A stretch of DNA of 9,352 nucleotides from NCBI GenBank assembly GCA_023390705.1, contig JAEWCI010000111.1, positions 1-9,352 on the forward strand, given 5' to 3'. The notes beneath the pieces were generated by a model, which was not told the DNA's origin, searched no databases, and was given only the letters and a program-made list of their open reading frames with translations. Position numbers and translations under genes: made by a program. Position 1 is the first letter of the stretch; the number at the start of each line of letters is the position of its first letter. Positions 1-6,513 of this stretch are shown here, one piece after another. The DNA is from Pseudomonadota bacterium (lineage in GTDB: Bacteria; Pseudomonadota; Alphaproteobacteria; Acetobacterales; Acetobacteraceae).

Positions 1-35
1 CCAAGACGCCAAGAAAATCCTCCTTGGCGTCTTGG
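1..35. repeat. Perfect 13-bp inverted repeat, probable part of a dispersed intergenic element
   Basis: CCAAGACGCCAAG at 1-13 is the exact reverse complement of CTTGGCGTCTTGG at 23-35, with a 9-nt loop (14-22). Each arm is itself a near-tandem pair of a CCAAG/CTTGG unit, and the right flank continues as CTTGGCGG (32-39). The element touches the window edge, so its left part is unseen. CCAAG-ACG-CCAAG style units resemble repeats I associate with intergenic DNA of GC-rich alphaproteobacteria, but this is recollection and was not searched. As RNA it would form a strong hairpin and could end transcription of a gene to the left. The T/C-rich tract after it (43-58) is too distant and mixed for a classic intrinsic terminator. 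Confidence 0.75.
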
Positions 36-65
36 CGGTGAATCACTCTTCTTCTCTCGCCGCCT

Positions 66-71
66 GAAGGA
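66..71 (+). promoter_or_regulatory. Ribosome binding site of gor
   Basis: GAAGGA lies 9 nt upstream of the ATG at 81 and supports that start codon. No convincing -35/-10 pair is visible between the inverted repeat and this site, so the gor promoter may lie within or left of the repeat. Confidence 0.6.
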
Positions 72-80
72 CACCCGCGG

Positions 81-1457
81 ATGAGCCACGACTTCGACCT
101 CTTCGTCATCGGCGGCGGCAGCGCGGGGGTGCGCTGCGCCCGCATCGCCGCCGGCCATGGCGCCCGCGTCGGCATCGCCGAGGAGCGCTTCTGGGGCGGC
201 ACCTGCGTCAATGTCGGCTGCGTGCCGAAGAAGATCATGGTGAATGCCGCCGAATACGGCATGTGGGCCGAGGATGCCCGCGCCTTCGGCTGGGACATCG
301 CCGTGCAGGGCCATGACTGGGCTGCCATGGCCGCCGCCCGCGATGCCGAGGTGGCGCGGCTGAATGGCATCTACGGCCGGCTGCTGACCGGCGCCGGCTG
401 CACCATCTTCGAGGCCCGCGCCAGCTTCATCGACGCGCATACGCTCGATGTCGGCGGCAGGCGCGTCACGGCGGAGAGGATCGTCGTCGCCGTCGGCGGC
501 CGCGCGGTGCGGCCGGACATACCGGGCGCCGAACTTGGCATGCTCTCGGACGACGTGTTCACGCTGAAGGCGCTGCCGAAGCGGCTCTGCGTCGTCGGCA
601 GCGGCTATATCGCGCTGGAATTCGCCTGCATCTTCCGTGGCCTCGGCGCCGAGGTGGACCTCGTTTACCGCGCCGAACTGCCGCTGCGCGGTTTCGACCA
701 GGACATCCGCGCCGCGCTGAAGGAGGCGCTGGACGCCCAGGGCATCCGCCAGCATTGCGGCAAGCATCTCGGCCGGCTGGACCGCTGCCCGCAGGGGCTG
801 CTGCTGAACCTGCGGGGCGGCGAGGTGATCGAGGCCGATGCCGTGCTCTTCGCCACCGGCCGCGTGCCGCACATCCAGGGTCTGCATCTGGACAGGGCGG
901 GGGTGGAATGCACCGCCGATGGCGCCGTGGAGGTGGACGAGGAGCACCGCACCACCCAGCCCCATATCTTCGCCATCGGCGACGTGACGGACAGGCTGAA
1001 CCTGACGCCCATGGCCACCGCGGTCGGCCATGCCCTGGCCGATACGCTGTATGGCGGCCGGCCACGCCGCGCCAGCTACGAGAACGTGCCGACCGCGGTC
1101 TTCACCTCCCCGCCGATCGGCACGGTGGGGCTGACCGAGGCGGATGCCGCGGCCAAGGGGCCGGTGGACATCTACCTCACGCAGTTCACGCCCATGCGCC
1201 ACACCATCAGCAAGCGGCCGGGGCGGAAGACGCTGATGAAGCTGGTGGTCTGCCAGAAGACCCGGCGGGTGCTGGGCGCCCATATGCTGGGCGAGGATGC
1301 CGGGGAGATGATGCAGGGCATCGGCATCGCCGTGGTGATGGGCGCCACCAAGGAGGATTTCGACCGCACCATCGGCATCCACCCGACCGCGGCGGAGGAA
1401 TTCGTCACGCTGCGGACGCGGACCCGGGAGGCGGGGGTGAAGGTGGCGGCGGAGTAG
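81..1457 (+). CDS. gor: Glutathione-disulfide reductase
   Basis: This flavoprotein reduces glutathione disulfide to GSH with NADPH in the cytoplasm. The 458-aa length is normal for the family. The N-terminal FAD-binding glycine motif GGGSAG is at residues 11-16. The redox-active disulfide is C42/C47 in GGTCVNVGCVPKK. The second Rossmann motif GSGYIALE (173-180) is followed by R197 and R203 in VYRAELPLR, the arginine pattern that selects NADPH over NADH and separates glutathione reductase from dihydrolipoamide dehydrogenase. The FAD-contact segment IFAIGDV is at 296-302, and the dimer-interface catalytic HPTAAEE (H434, E439) is near the C-terminus. The start is supported by GAAGGA 9 nt upstream. 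It seems to be a single-gene unit, with a 145-nt gap and a hairpin before the next gene. No clear OxyR-type site was recognised. Trypanothione or mycothione reductase is less likely given the overall motif set. Confidence 0.95.
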   Translation: MSHDFDLFVIGGGSAGVRCARIAAGHGARVGIAEERFWGGTCVNVGCVPKKIMVNAAEYGMWAEDARAFGWDIAVQGHDWAAMAAARDAEVARLNGIYGRLLTGAGCTIFEARASFIDAHTLDVGGRRVTAERIVVAVGGRAVRPDIPGAELGMLSDDVFTLKALPKRLCVVGSGYIALEFACIFRGLGAEVDLVYRAELPLRGFDQDIRAALKEALDAQGIRQHCGKHLGRLDRCPQGLLLNLRGGEVIEADAVLFATGRVPHIQGLHLDRAGVECTADGAVEVDEEHRTTQPHIFAIGDVTDRLNLTPMATAVGHALADTLYGGRPRRASYENVPTAVFTSPPIGTVGLTEADAAAKGPVDIYLTQFTPMRHTISKRPGRKTLMKLVVCQKTRRVLGAHMLGEDAGEMMQGIGIAVVMGATKEDFDRTIGIHPTAAEEFVTLRTRTREAGVKVAAE

Positions 1458-1482
1458 CCGGGCGCCTCTCGGGGCTCCCGGC
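1457..1482 (+). terminator. Candidate gor terminator hairpin (no U tract)
   Basis: GCCGGG (1457-1462) pairs with CCCGGC (1477-1482). Inside it GCC (1464-1466) pairs with GGC (1473-1475), leaving one C/T mismatch (1463/1476) and a 6-nt loop, so 9 of 10 stem positions pair. It begins at the last base of the gor stop codon. The downstream sequence has no T run, so it is either a U-less terminator, a 3'-end stabiliser of the mRNA, or chance in GC-rich DNA. Confidence 0.35.
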
Positions 1483-1587
1483 CCTCGGCAGCCGGCCGGG
1501 CCGGGTGGCGGTCAGGGGCCTGAGGGAACGATCCCTCCCGGCGCTGGCATGCCGGCCGGGTCCCGGCTAAAGTCGCCGGCCTTGTCC

Positions 1588-1593
1588 AAGGGA
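1588..1593 (+). promoter_or_regulatory. Ribosome binding site that decides the DAHP synthase start
   Basis: AAGGGA is 9 nt upstream of the ATG at 1603. In-frame ATGs also occur at 1549 and 1594. The first has no Shine-Dalgarno sequence and encodes a non-conserved extension; the second directly abuts AAGGGA with no spacing. The conserved class II N-terminus (W-x-P-x-S-W-R...PIRQ-V-P) begins just after 1603, so 1603 is preferred. Confidence 0.65.
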
Positions 1594-1602
1594 ATGTTTG
1601 AA

Positions 1603-2988
1603 ATGGTTGCGCGTGCGTGGCATCCGGGTAGCTGGCGGGACATGCCGATCCGGCAGGTGCCCGAATATCCGGATCCGGCGAAGCTGGCGGCGATGGAAGC
1701 GAAGCTCGGCCGTTTCCCGCCCCTGGTCTTTGCCGGCGAGGCCGACCGCCTGCGCGCCGCCCTGGCCGAGGCCGGGGACGGCAGGGCCTTCGTCCTGCAG
1801 GGCGGCGACTGCGCCGAGAGCTTCACCGATTTCAACGCCAACAACATCCGCGACACCTTCCGGGTGCTGCTGCAGATGGCGGTGGTGCTGACCTTCGGCG
1901 CCAAGGTGCCGGTGGTGAAGCTCGGCCGCATGGCGGGGCAGTTCGCCAAGCCGCGTTCCTCGGATACCGAGGCGCGGGACGGCGTCACCCTGCCCAGCTA
2001 TCGCGGCGACATCATCAACGACGCCGCCTTCACGCCGGAAGCCCGCACCCCCGATGCCGGCCGGATGGAATTCGGCTACCTGCAATCGGCGGCCACGCTG
2101 AACCTGCTGCGCGCCTTCGCCACCGGCGGCTATGCCGACCTGCACGAGGTGCATCGGTGGAACCTGGATTTCGTCTCCCGCTCCCCGCTGGCGGAACGCT
2201 ATGCCGACCTGGCGCACCGGATCGACGAGACGCTGGGCTTCATGGCCGCCTGCGGCATGAACAGCGAGAACGCGCCGCAGATCCGCGAGACGGCCTTCTA
2301 CACCAGCCATGAATCCCTCCTGCTGCCGTATGAGCAGGCGCTGACGCGGGAGCCGAGCACGCATCCCGGCAAGTGGTATGCCTGTTCGGCGCATTTCCTC
2401 TGGATCGGCGACCGCACCCGCCAGCCGGAAGGCGCGCATGTCGAATTCCTGCGCGGCGTCCGCAACCCGATCGGCATGAAGGTCGGCCCGAGCATGGAGG
2501 CGGATGAGCTGGTCCGCCTGACCCACATCCTCAACCCGGCGAACGAGAAGGGCCGGCTGACCCTGATCTCCCGCATGGGGGCGGACAAGGTGGAGGCGAA
2601 GCTGGCGCCGCTGGTCCGCGCCCTGCAGCGCGCCGGGCGGCATGTGGTGTGGCTGTGCGACCCGATGCACGGCAACACCATCGCCGCCGCCGGCTACAAG
2701 ACCCGGCCCTTCGACGCCATCCTGGAGGAAGTCCGGCGCTTCTTCGATGTCCATGCCGCCGAGGGCACCTGGCCGGGCGGCGTGCATGTCGAGATGACCG
2801 GGCAGAATGTCACGGAATGCCTGGGCGGCGCCCACCGGCTGACCGAGGCCGACCTCGCCACCGCCTACCAGACCCAGTGCGACCCGCGGCTGAACGCCGC
2901 GCAGTCGCTGGAACTGGCCTTCCTCATCGCCGAGGAGCTGAAGGCGCGGCGGATGCCGGCGATGCAGCCGGCCCAGGCGGCGCAGTAG
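1603..2988 (+). CDS. aroG: Class II 3-deoxy-7-phosphoheptulonate (DAHP) synthase
   Basis: It condenses phosphoenolpyruvate with erythrose 4-phosphate, the committed first step of the shikimate pathway to aromatic amino acids. From 1603 the protein is 461 aa, typical of class II (plant/mycobacterial type) enzymes and unrelated in length to the roughly 350-aa class I AroF/G/H. Motifs with this numbering: LQGGDCAESF (65-74, metal ligand C70), KLGRMAGQFAKPRS (106-119), RNPIGMKVGPS (287-297, substrate phosphate pocket), LCDPMHGNT (351-359, H356), HVEMTGQNVTECLGG (395-409, E397) and QCDPRLN (425-431, D427). C/H/E/D are the four metal ligands of the family. No extra N-terminal regulatory extension like that of the mycobacterial enzyme is evident. 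The next gene follows after 14 nt, so the two are probably cotranscribed although their pathways differ. The gene symbol varies between genomes (aroF, aroG, aroH). Confidence 0.95.
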   Translation: MVARAWHPGSWRDMPIRQVPEYPDPAKLAAMEAKLGRFPPLVFAGEADRLRAALAEAGDGRAFVLQGGDCAESFTDFNANNIRDTFRVLLQMAVVLTFGAKVPVVKLGRMAGQFAKPRSSDTEARDGVTLPSYRGDIINDAAFTPEARTPDAGRMEFGYLQSAATLNLLRAFATGGYADLHEVHRWNLDFVSRSPLAERYADLAHRIDETLGFMAACGMNSENAPQIRETAFYTSHESLLLPYEQALTREPSTHPGKWYACSAHFLWIGDRTRQPEGAHVEFLRGVRNPIGMKVGPSMEADELVRLTHILNPANEKGRLTLISRMGADKVEAKLAPLVRALQRAGRHVVWLCDPMHGNTIAAAGYKTRPFDAILEEVRRFFDVHAAEGTWPGGVHVEMTGQNVTECLGGAHRLTEADLATAYQTQCDPRLNAAQSLELAFLIAEELKARRMPAMQPAQAAQ

Positions 2989-3002
2989 GGGAGGCTGGGG
3001 CG

Positions 3003-4151
3003 ATGGCGGAGGATGTGACCGACGCCGCCATCGCGGCGCGGACCGACGCCTACTTCAACCGCACCCGCGCCATCGTGCAGCGCTTCGGCGACTGCCGCGT
3101 CACCTATGCGGTGTTCATGCGCCGCCCGGTGGTCAGCGCGCCACGGCTGATGGTGGACTGGCTGAAGGCGGTGGCGGAGGCGCGCGGCACCAGCTTCGAC
3201 ATCGACCTGGTGCATCCCGAAGGAAGCTGGGTCGGGGCGGGCGACCCCATCCTCTACATCACCGGCTCCTTCACCGCGCTGGCGGATCTGGAGACGCTGT
3301 ACCTGCAGAAGCTGGGTCCGCCCTGCGTCGCCGCGCACAACGCCTACCAGATGTGCCTGGAACTGCCGCAGGTCACCTTCCTGGCGATGGATGCCCGGCA
3401 CTGCGCCGGCGCCGAGATGCAGGAGATGATGGCCTATGCCGCCAGCGTCGGCAGCGCGGCGGCCCGCAAGGAAGGCGCCAAGGGCTTCACCGGCAACGCC
3501 ACGGACGCCACGGCGCACTGGTTCGGCGCCACGCGCGGCTACGGCACCATGCCGCACGCGCTGATCGGCTACGCCAATTCCACCGTCCGCGCCGCCGAGA
3601 TGTTCCACGAAGCCTTCCCGGAGGACAACCTCACCGTCCTGGTCGATTATTTCGGCCGGGAAGTGACGGACGGGCTGGCCGTCTGCCGCCGCTTCCCGGA
3701 ATTGGCGGCGGCCGGACGCATGGCGGTGCGGCTGGACACCCATGGCGGCCGCTTCCTGGAGGGGCTGGACCCGGCGGAAAGCTACGCCGTGCTGGAACGC
3801 CACGCCCCCGGCGCCATCCGCCGCTACCGTAATGAGACGGAGCTGCGCCACCTGGTCGGCACCGGGGTTTCCGCCGCCGCTATTTGGCGTATGCGCGAGG
3901 CACTGGACGAGGCCGGCTTCCCCAAGGTGCGGATCGTCGCCTCCTCGGGCTTCGGGGTGGGGAAGTGCCGGGTGATGGCCCAGGCCCAGGCGCCGATAGA
4001 CGTGGTCGGCACCGGCAGCTTCCTGCCGGACAGCTGGACGGAAACCTATGCCACCTCCGACATCGTCGCCTATGACGGCGAGCCACGGGTGAAGATCGGC
4101 CGTGAATTCCTCCTGCGGCGGAACGGCCAGCGGAACGGGAACGGCGGCTGA
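3003..4151 (+). CDS. pncB: Nicotinate phosphoribosyltransferase
   Basis: The predicted enzyme joins nicotinate to PRPP to give nicotinate mononucleotide, the entry of nicotinate into NAD salvage. It is 382 aa, somewhat shorter than the E. coli protein of about 400 aa. Visible family features are the N-terminal tyrosine/arginine region (DAYFNRTRAIVQRFGD, 15-30), the substrate-proximal GTMPHALIGY (181-190) with the His expected to be phosphorylated or to contact phosphate in type II phosphoribosyltransferases, LVDYFG (213-218), VRLDTHGG (242-249), VASSGFGVG (312-320) and the late phosphate-binding VVGTGSFL (334-341). The start ATG is preceded by GGGAGG (2989-2994) with 8-nt spacing. It lies directly upstream of nadE, which supports the NAD assignment. 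Quinolinate phosphoribosyltransferase shares the fold but is usually below 300 aa, so it is the less likely alternative. The tail after about residue 372 is Asn/Gly/Arg-rich and probably disordered. Confidence 0.85.
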   Translation: MAEDVTDAAIAARTDAYFNRTRAIVQRFGDCRVTYAVFMRRPVVSAPRLMVDWLKAVAEARGTSFDIDLVHPEGSWVGAGDPILYITGSFTALADLETLYLQKLGPPCVAAHNAYQMCLELPQVTFLAMDARHCAGAEMQEMMAYAASVGSAAARKEGAKGFTGNATDATAHWFGATRGYGTMPHALIGYANSTVRAAEMFHEAFPEDNLTVLVDYFGREVTDGLAVCRRFPELAAAGRMAVRLDTHGGRFLEGLDPAESYAVLERHAPGAIRRYRNETELRHLVGTGVSAAAIWRMREALDEAGFPKVRIVASSGFGVGKCRVMAQAQAPIDVVGTGSFLPDSWTETYATSDIVAYDGEPRVKIGREFLLRRNGQRNGNGG

Positions 4152-4183
4152 GTATTCGCGCCGCCGCGGCAGCGCGCCGGGCG

Positions 4184-4197
4184 GCGGGAATTCCCGC
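4184..4197. terminator. Palindrome/hairpin after the nicotinate phosphoribosyltransferase gene
   Basis: GCGGG-AATT-CCCGC is a perfect 14-nt palindrome 33 nt after the stop codon. As RNA it gives a 5-bp all-GC stem with an AATT tetraloop, followed by GGTTGCGGTTGCC, which is only weakly T-rich. It could mark the 3' end of the DAHP synthase/nicotinate phosphoribosyltransferase transcript or be a protein-binding palindrome. The rest of the 4152-4282 gap shows only GC-rich sequence with no gene I can support. Confidence 0.35.
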
Positions 4198-4282
4198 GGT
4201 TGCGGTTGCCCATGGAGGCGACCCGTCAGGGACGGGGGGCCGGAGGGCGGCGCCGGCGCTTGGGGCACAGAATGTTCTTCCG

Positions 4283-4311
4283 TTGACCCGTACCCCCCGC
4301 ATCCCTAGCTT
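4283..4311 (+). promoter_or_regulatory. nadE promoter (-35 TTGACC, 17-nt spacer, -10 TAGCTT)
   Basis: TTGACC (4283-4288) matches the first five positions of the sigma-70 -35 consensus TTGACA. TAGCTT (4306-4311), after an ideal 17-nt spacer, keeps the key T, A and final T of the -10 box. The expected start of transcription, 6-8 nt past the -10 box, is about 4317-4319. The nadE ATG is at 4321, so the mRNA would be leaderless or nearly so, consistent with the lack of any Shine-Dalgarno sequence in front of nadE. Confidence 0.6.
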
Positions 4312-4320
4312 CCGGCGATC

Positions 4321-5985
4321 ATGGCAGACACGCTCCGTATCGCGCTCGCCCAGCTCAACCCCCATACCGGGGATGTCCGGGGCAATGCCGACCGCATCCG
4401 CAAGGCCCGGGCGGAAGCCGCGCGCCTCGGTGCCGACCTGGTGGTGACGCCGGAATTCTCCATCGGCGGCTATCCGGTGGAGGATCTGGTCCTCAAGCCG
4501 GCCTTCGTCGCGGATTGCGCCGCCGCCATCGCCGACCTGGCCGCCGAGACCGCGGATGGCGGCCCGGGCGTGGTGGTCGGCGGCCCCTGGGTGGAGGGCA
4601 CGCACCGCTACAATGCCTTGTTCGTGCTGGAAGGCGGCCGCATCCTGGCCCGGCGCGCGAAGCATGAGCTGCCGAATTACGGTGTCTTCGACGAGAAGCG
4701 CGTCTTCGACTCCGGCCCCGCTCCTGGCCCGGTGGCCTTCCGCGGCTTCCGCCTGGGCCTGATGATCTGCGAGGACTGGTGGTTCCCCGCCGTCTCCGAA
4801 TGCCTGGCGGAAAGCGGGGCGGAGATCCTGCTTTCCATCAACGGCTCGCCCTTCGAGGTGGACAAGGCGCAATTGCGCGTGGATCTCGCCGTGCCGCGGG
4901 TGGTGGAGACCGGCCTGCCCTTCGTCTTCCTCGCCCAGGTCTGCGGCCAGGACGAGCTGGTCTTCGAGGGCGGCAGCTTCGTCCTCAACCCGGACCGGTC
5001 GCTCGCGGTGCAGATGCCGGTCTTCGAGGAAGCGCTGACCGTCACGGAATGGCACCGGGAAGGCGAAAGGCTGGTCTGCAAGCCGCAGCCCCTGCCGCCC
5101 ATGCCCGGCAAGCTGGAACAGATCTACCTCGCCATGATGCTCGGGCTGCGGGACTATGTGGAGAAGAACCGCTTCCCCGGCGTGGTGCTGGGGCTTTCGG
5201 GCGGGATAGACAGCGCCATCAGCGCCGCCGTCGCGGCCGATGCCCTGGGGCCGGACCGGGTTCGTGCGGTGATGATGCCGAGCCCCTATACCAGCCCGGA
5301 AAGCCTGGAGGACGCGGCCGCCTGCGCGGATCTGCTCGGCATCCGCTACGAGACCATCAATATCGGTCCCGCCATGGAAGCCTTTGGCGCCATGCTCGCG
5401 CCGGCCTTCGGCAACCGCCCGCCCGACATCACCGAGGAGAACATCCAGTCCCGCGCCCGCGGCCTGACGCTGATGGCGCTTTCCAACAAATTCGGGGACA
5501 TGGTGCTGACCACCGGCAACAAGTCCGAGATGTCGGTGGGCTATGCCACGCTCTATGGCGACATGTGCGGCGGCTATTCGGTGCTGAAGGACATCTACAA
5601 GACCACGGTGTTCGATCTGTGCCGCTGGCGCAACGCAAATGTGCCGGGCGGTGCGCTTGGCCCGGCCGGGCCGGTGATGCCGGAACGCGTCATCACCAAG
5701 CCGCCCAGCGCCGAATTGCGCCCCAACCAGACCGACCAGGACAGCCTGCCGCCCTATGAGGTGCTGGACGCCATCCTGGAAGGGCTGGTGGAAGGCGAGA
5801 AGAGCGTGGACGCCCTGGTCGCCGCGGGCCATGACCGCGCCATGGTGCTGCGCATCTGGCGGATGCTGGACCGCGCCGAATACAAGCGCCGCCAGGCGCC
5901 GCCGGGGGTGAAGATCGGCCCGCGCGCCTTCGGCCGCGACCGCCGCTACCCCATCACCAACGGCTATACCGGGCTGGTGAAATGA
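4321..5985 (+). CDS. nadE: Glutamine-dependent NAD(+) synthetase
   Basis: It catalyses the last step of NAD synthesis, ATP-dependent amidation of nicotinate adenine dinucleotide, using glutamine as ammonia source. It is 554 aa in two domains. Residues 1 to about 260 form a nitrilase-type glutaminase with the Glu-Lys-Cys triad visible as E45 (VTPEFSIGG), K114 (RAKHELPNYGVFDE) and C150 (GLMICEDWWFP). Residues from about 265 to the end form the synthetase, with the ATP-pyrophosphatase P-loop GLSGGIDSA (291-299), TTGNKSE (397-403), GGYSVLKDIYKT (417-428) and ITKPPSAELRPNQTDQDSLPPYE (458-480). Length and both catalytic centres are intact, so it should not need external ammonia. The nicotinate phosphoribosyltransferase gene lies upstream, so the pair brackets nicotinate salvage; the adenylyltransferase (NadD) step is not in the window. 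Translation probably starts on a leaderless message, because the promoter sits 9 nt before the ATG and no ribosome binding site is seen. Confidence 0.97.
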   Translation: MADTLRIALAQLNPHTGDVRGNADRIRKARAEAARLGADLVVTPEFSIGGYPVEDLVLKPAFVADCAAAIADLAAETADGGPGVVVGGPWVEGTHRYNALFVLEGGRILARRAKHELPNYGVFDEKRVFDSGPAPGPVAFRGFRLGLMICEDWWFPAVSECLAESGAEILLSINGSPFEVDKAQLRVDLAVPRVVETGLPFVFLAQVCGQDELVFEGGSFVLNPDRSLAVQMPVFEEALTVTEWHREGERLVCKPQPLPPMPGKLEQIYLAMMLGLRDYVEKNRFPGVVLGLSGGIDSAISAAVAADALGPDRVRAVMMPSPYTSPESLEDAAACADLLGIRYETINIGPAMEAFGAMLAPAFGNRPPDITEENIQSRARGLTLMALSNKFGDMVLTTGNKSEMSVGYATLYGDMCGGYSVLKDIYKTTVFDLCRWRNANVPGGALGPAGPVMPERVITKPPSAELRPNQTDQDSLPPYEVLDAILEGLVEGEKSVDALVAAGHDRAMVLRIWRMLDRAEYKRRQAPPGVKIGPRAFGRDRRYPITNGYTGLVK

Positions 5986-6022
5986 CCCGGGGCCATGCGG
6001 CACCGCGGGCGGCGCGGCCGCG

Positions 6023-6050
6023 TTCGACACATGTGGTGTCTGGTTCTTAT
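6023..6050 (+). promoter_or_regulatory. Weak candidate promoter for the small-gene/gltX operon
   Basis: TCTTAT (6045-6050) matches four of six -10 consensus positions. TTCGAC (6023-6028), 16 nt upstream, is a poor -35. This is the only AT-richer stretch in the 123-nt gap after nadE, and the inverted repeat at 6026-6040 would lie in its spacer. If correct, transcription starts near 6057 and leaves a leader of about 50 nt that contains the hairpin at 6091-6104. Confidence 0.3.
6026..6040. other. GACAC-N5-GTGTC inverted repeat between nadE and the small-gene/gltX operon
   Basis: GACAC (6026-6030) and GTGTC (6036-6040) are perfect inverted arms, and the perfect 8-bp palindrome CACATGTG lies at 6028-6035. 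The site is followed by TGGTTCTTAT. It sits between nadE (stop 5985) and the GTG start at 6109 and overlaps a possible promoter, so it may be a repressor operator. A weak hairpin plus T-rich terminator for nadE is an alternative. It stands out because its base composition is less GC-rich than its surroundings. Confidence 0.35.
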
Positions 6051-6090
6051 CGCGCTTTCCACGGCGAACCGCTCGCACTTCGCCTGAAAG

Positions 6091-6104
6091 CGCTCCGGGG
6101 AGCG
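6091..6104 (+). promoter_or_regulatory. Hairpin that sequesters the ribosome binding site of the first small gene
   Basis: CGCTCC (6091-6096) is complementary to GGAGCG (6099-6104). A realistic fold is 5 bp with a CGGG tetraloop, extendable by a G-U pair (6090/6105). The Shine-Dalgarno sequence GGGGAG (6097-6102), 6 nt before the GTG start at 6109, lies in the loop and 3' arm. Translation of the operon's first gene may therefore be controlled by melting of this hairpin. GC-rich DNA makes chance pairing possible. Confidence 0.4.
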
Positions 6105-6108
6105 TAGC

Positions 6109-6513
6109 GTGGCAGGCAGCGACAGGGGTTCGGGCTTCGATACCGGGTTGTTCGGCACGCCCGGCGGCTTCGCCGTGCGCATCATGGATCTTTCCGGCGG
6201 CAATGGCAGCGACCCGGTGGAGATCATCCGCGGCTTCGCCACGCTGGAACACGCCAACGCCTTCGCCCGCCGCTATGTGCGGGACAGCCTGGAGCGCTGC
6301 CGCACCGCCGGCATGAAGCCGGACCAGGTACTGCAGGCCTGGTTCGCCTTCGGCGAGGATGCCGAGGTGCAGGGCGGCGCGGAGCAGGCCTGGCGCAGCG
6401 CGAGCGAATTGCACGACTTCGCCGCCCGCCCGGTGCGCGACGCCGAGGAACGCAACTGGCGTGTCCTCGACCCCCGCCGCGACGAGGATGCCGAGGAGGA
6501 CGAGGAGGCATGA
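6109..6513 (+). CDS. Uncharacterised small protein, first of a tandem paralog pair
   Basis: I do not recognise a named family. The 134-aa protein starts with GTG, preceded by GGGGAG 6 nt upstream. Residues 21-95 align without gaps (constant offset of 17) to residues 4-78 of the next gene's product, with about 22 identities by hand count, including GFA-x-x-E-x-A-x-x-x-ARR-x-x-R (42-58), F79, GE (82-83), G89 and AW (94-95). This alignment reaches upstream of the internal Met26 and so favours the GTG start. The predicted pattern is strand, strand, long amphipathic helix (45-66), strand. It is probably soluble: no signal peptide or membrane segment is visible. The C-terminus (124-134) is a highly acidic tail of Asp/Glu. 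Its stop overlaps the next start (ATGA, 6510-6513), so translation is coupled and the gene leads an operon with gltX. Confidence 0.8.
   Translation: MAGSDRGSGFDTGLFGTPGGFAVRIMDLSGGNGSDPVEIIRGFATLEHANAFARRYVRDSLERCRTAGMKPDQVLQAWFAFGEDAEVQGGAEQAWRSASELHDFAARPVRDAEERNWRVLDPRRDEDAEEDEEA

Noticed and set aside
1522..1537. GAGGGA-ACGA-TCCCTC hairpin between gor and the DAHP synthase gene.
   Set aside because: Only 6 bp with no T run, and not positioned at a stop, promoter or ribosome binding site. It may be chance, so it is not listed as a feature.
755..1570. Plus-strand open frame of 271 codons overlapping gor in another frame.
   Set aside because: It is an Arg/Gly/Ala/Pro-rich frame-shifted reading of gor with no conserved motif.
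1545..1573. Possible DAHP synthase promoter TGGCAT-N17-TAAAGT.
   Set aside because: The -10-like TAAAGT is plausible but the -35 matches only two of six positions, too weak to annotate.
1567..2835. Antisense open frame of 422 codons opposite the DAHP synthase gene.
   Set aside because: It is a compositional shadow of a confidently identified gene, has no motif and no ribosome binding site of interest.
2649..3002. In-frame upstream extension of the nicotinate phosphoribosyltransferase gene into the DAHP synthase gene.
   Set aside because: The extension is a frame-shifted reading of DAHP synthase. ATG at 3003 has a proper GGGAGG 8 nt upstream.
4102..4308. 68-codon plus-strand open frame spanning the end of the nicotinate phosphoribosyltransferase gene and the gap.
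   Set aside because: It starts inside the known gene in another frame, is Gly/Arg-rich, has no family resemblance and runs into the nadE promoter.
6003..6017. CCGCG-GGCGG-CGCGG stem after nadE as a terminator.
   Set aside because: A short GC stem with no following T tract in a locally very GC-rich stretch; indistinguishable from chance.
3880..6414. Very long antisense open frame (844 codons, minus strand) opposite the 3' end of the nicotinate phosphoribosyltransferase gene, nadE and the start of the first small gene.
   Set aside because: It lies opposite genes with clear family motifs. Its translation is Ala/Gly/Arg/His/Pro-rich with no recognisable domain, as expected when GC-rich codons are read on the opposite strand.
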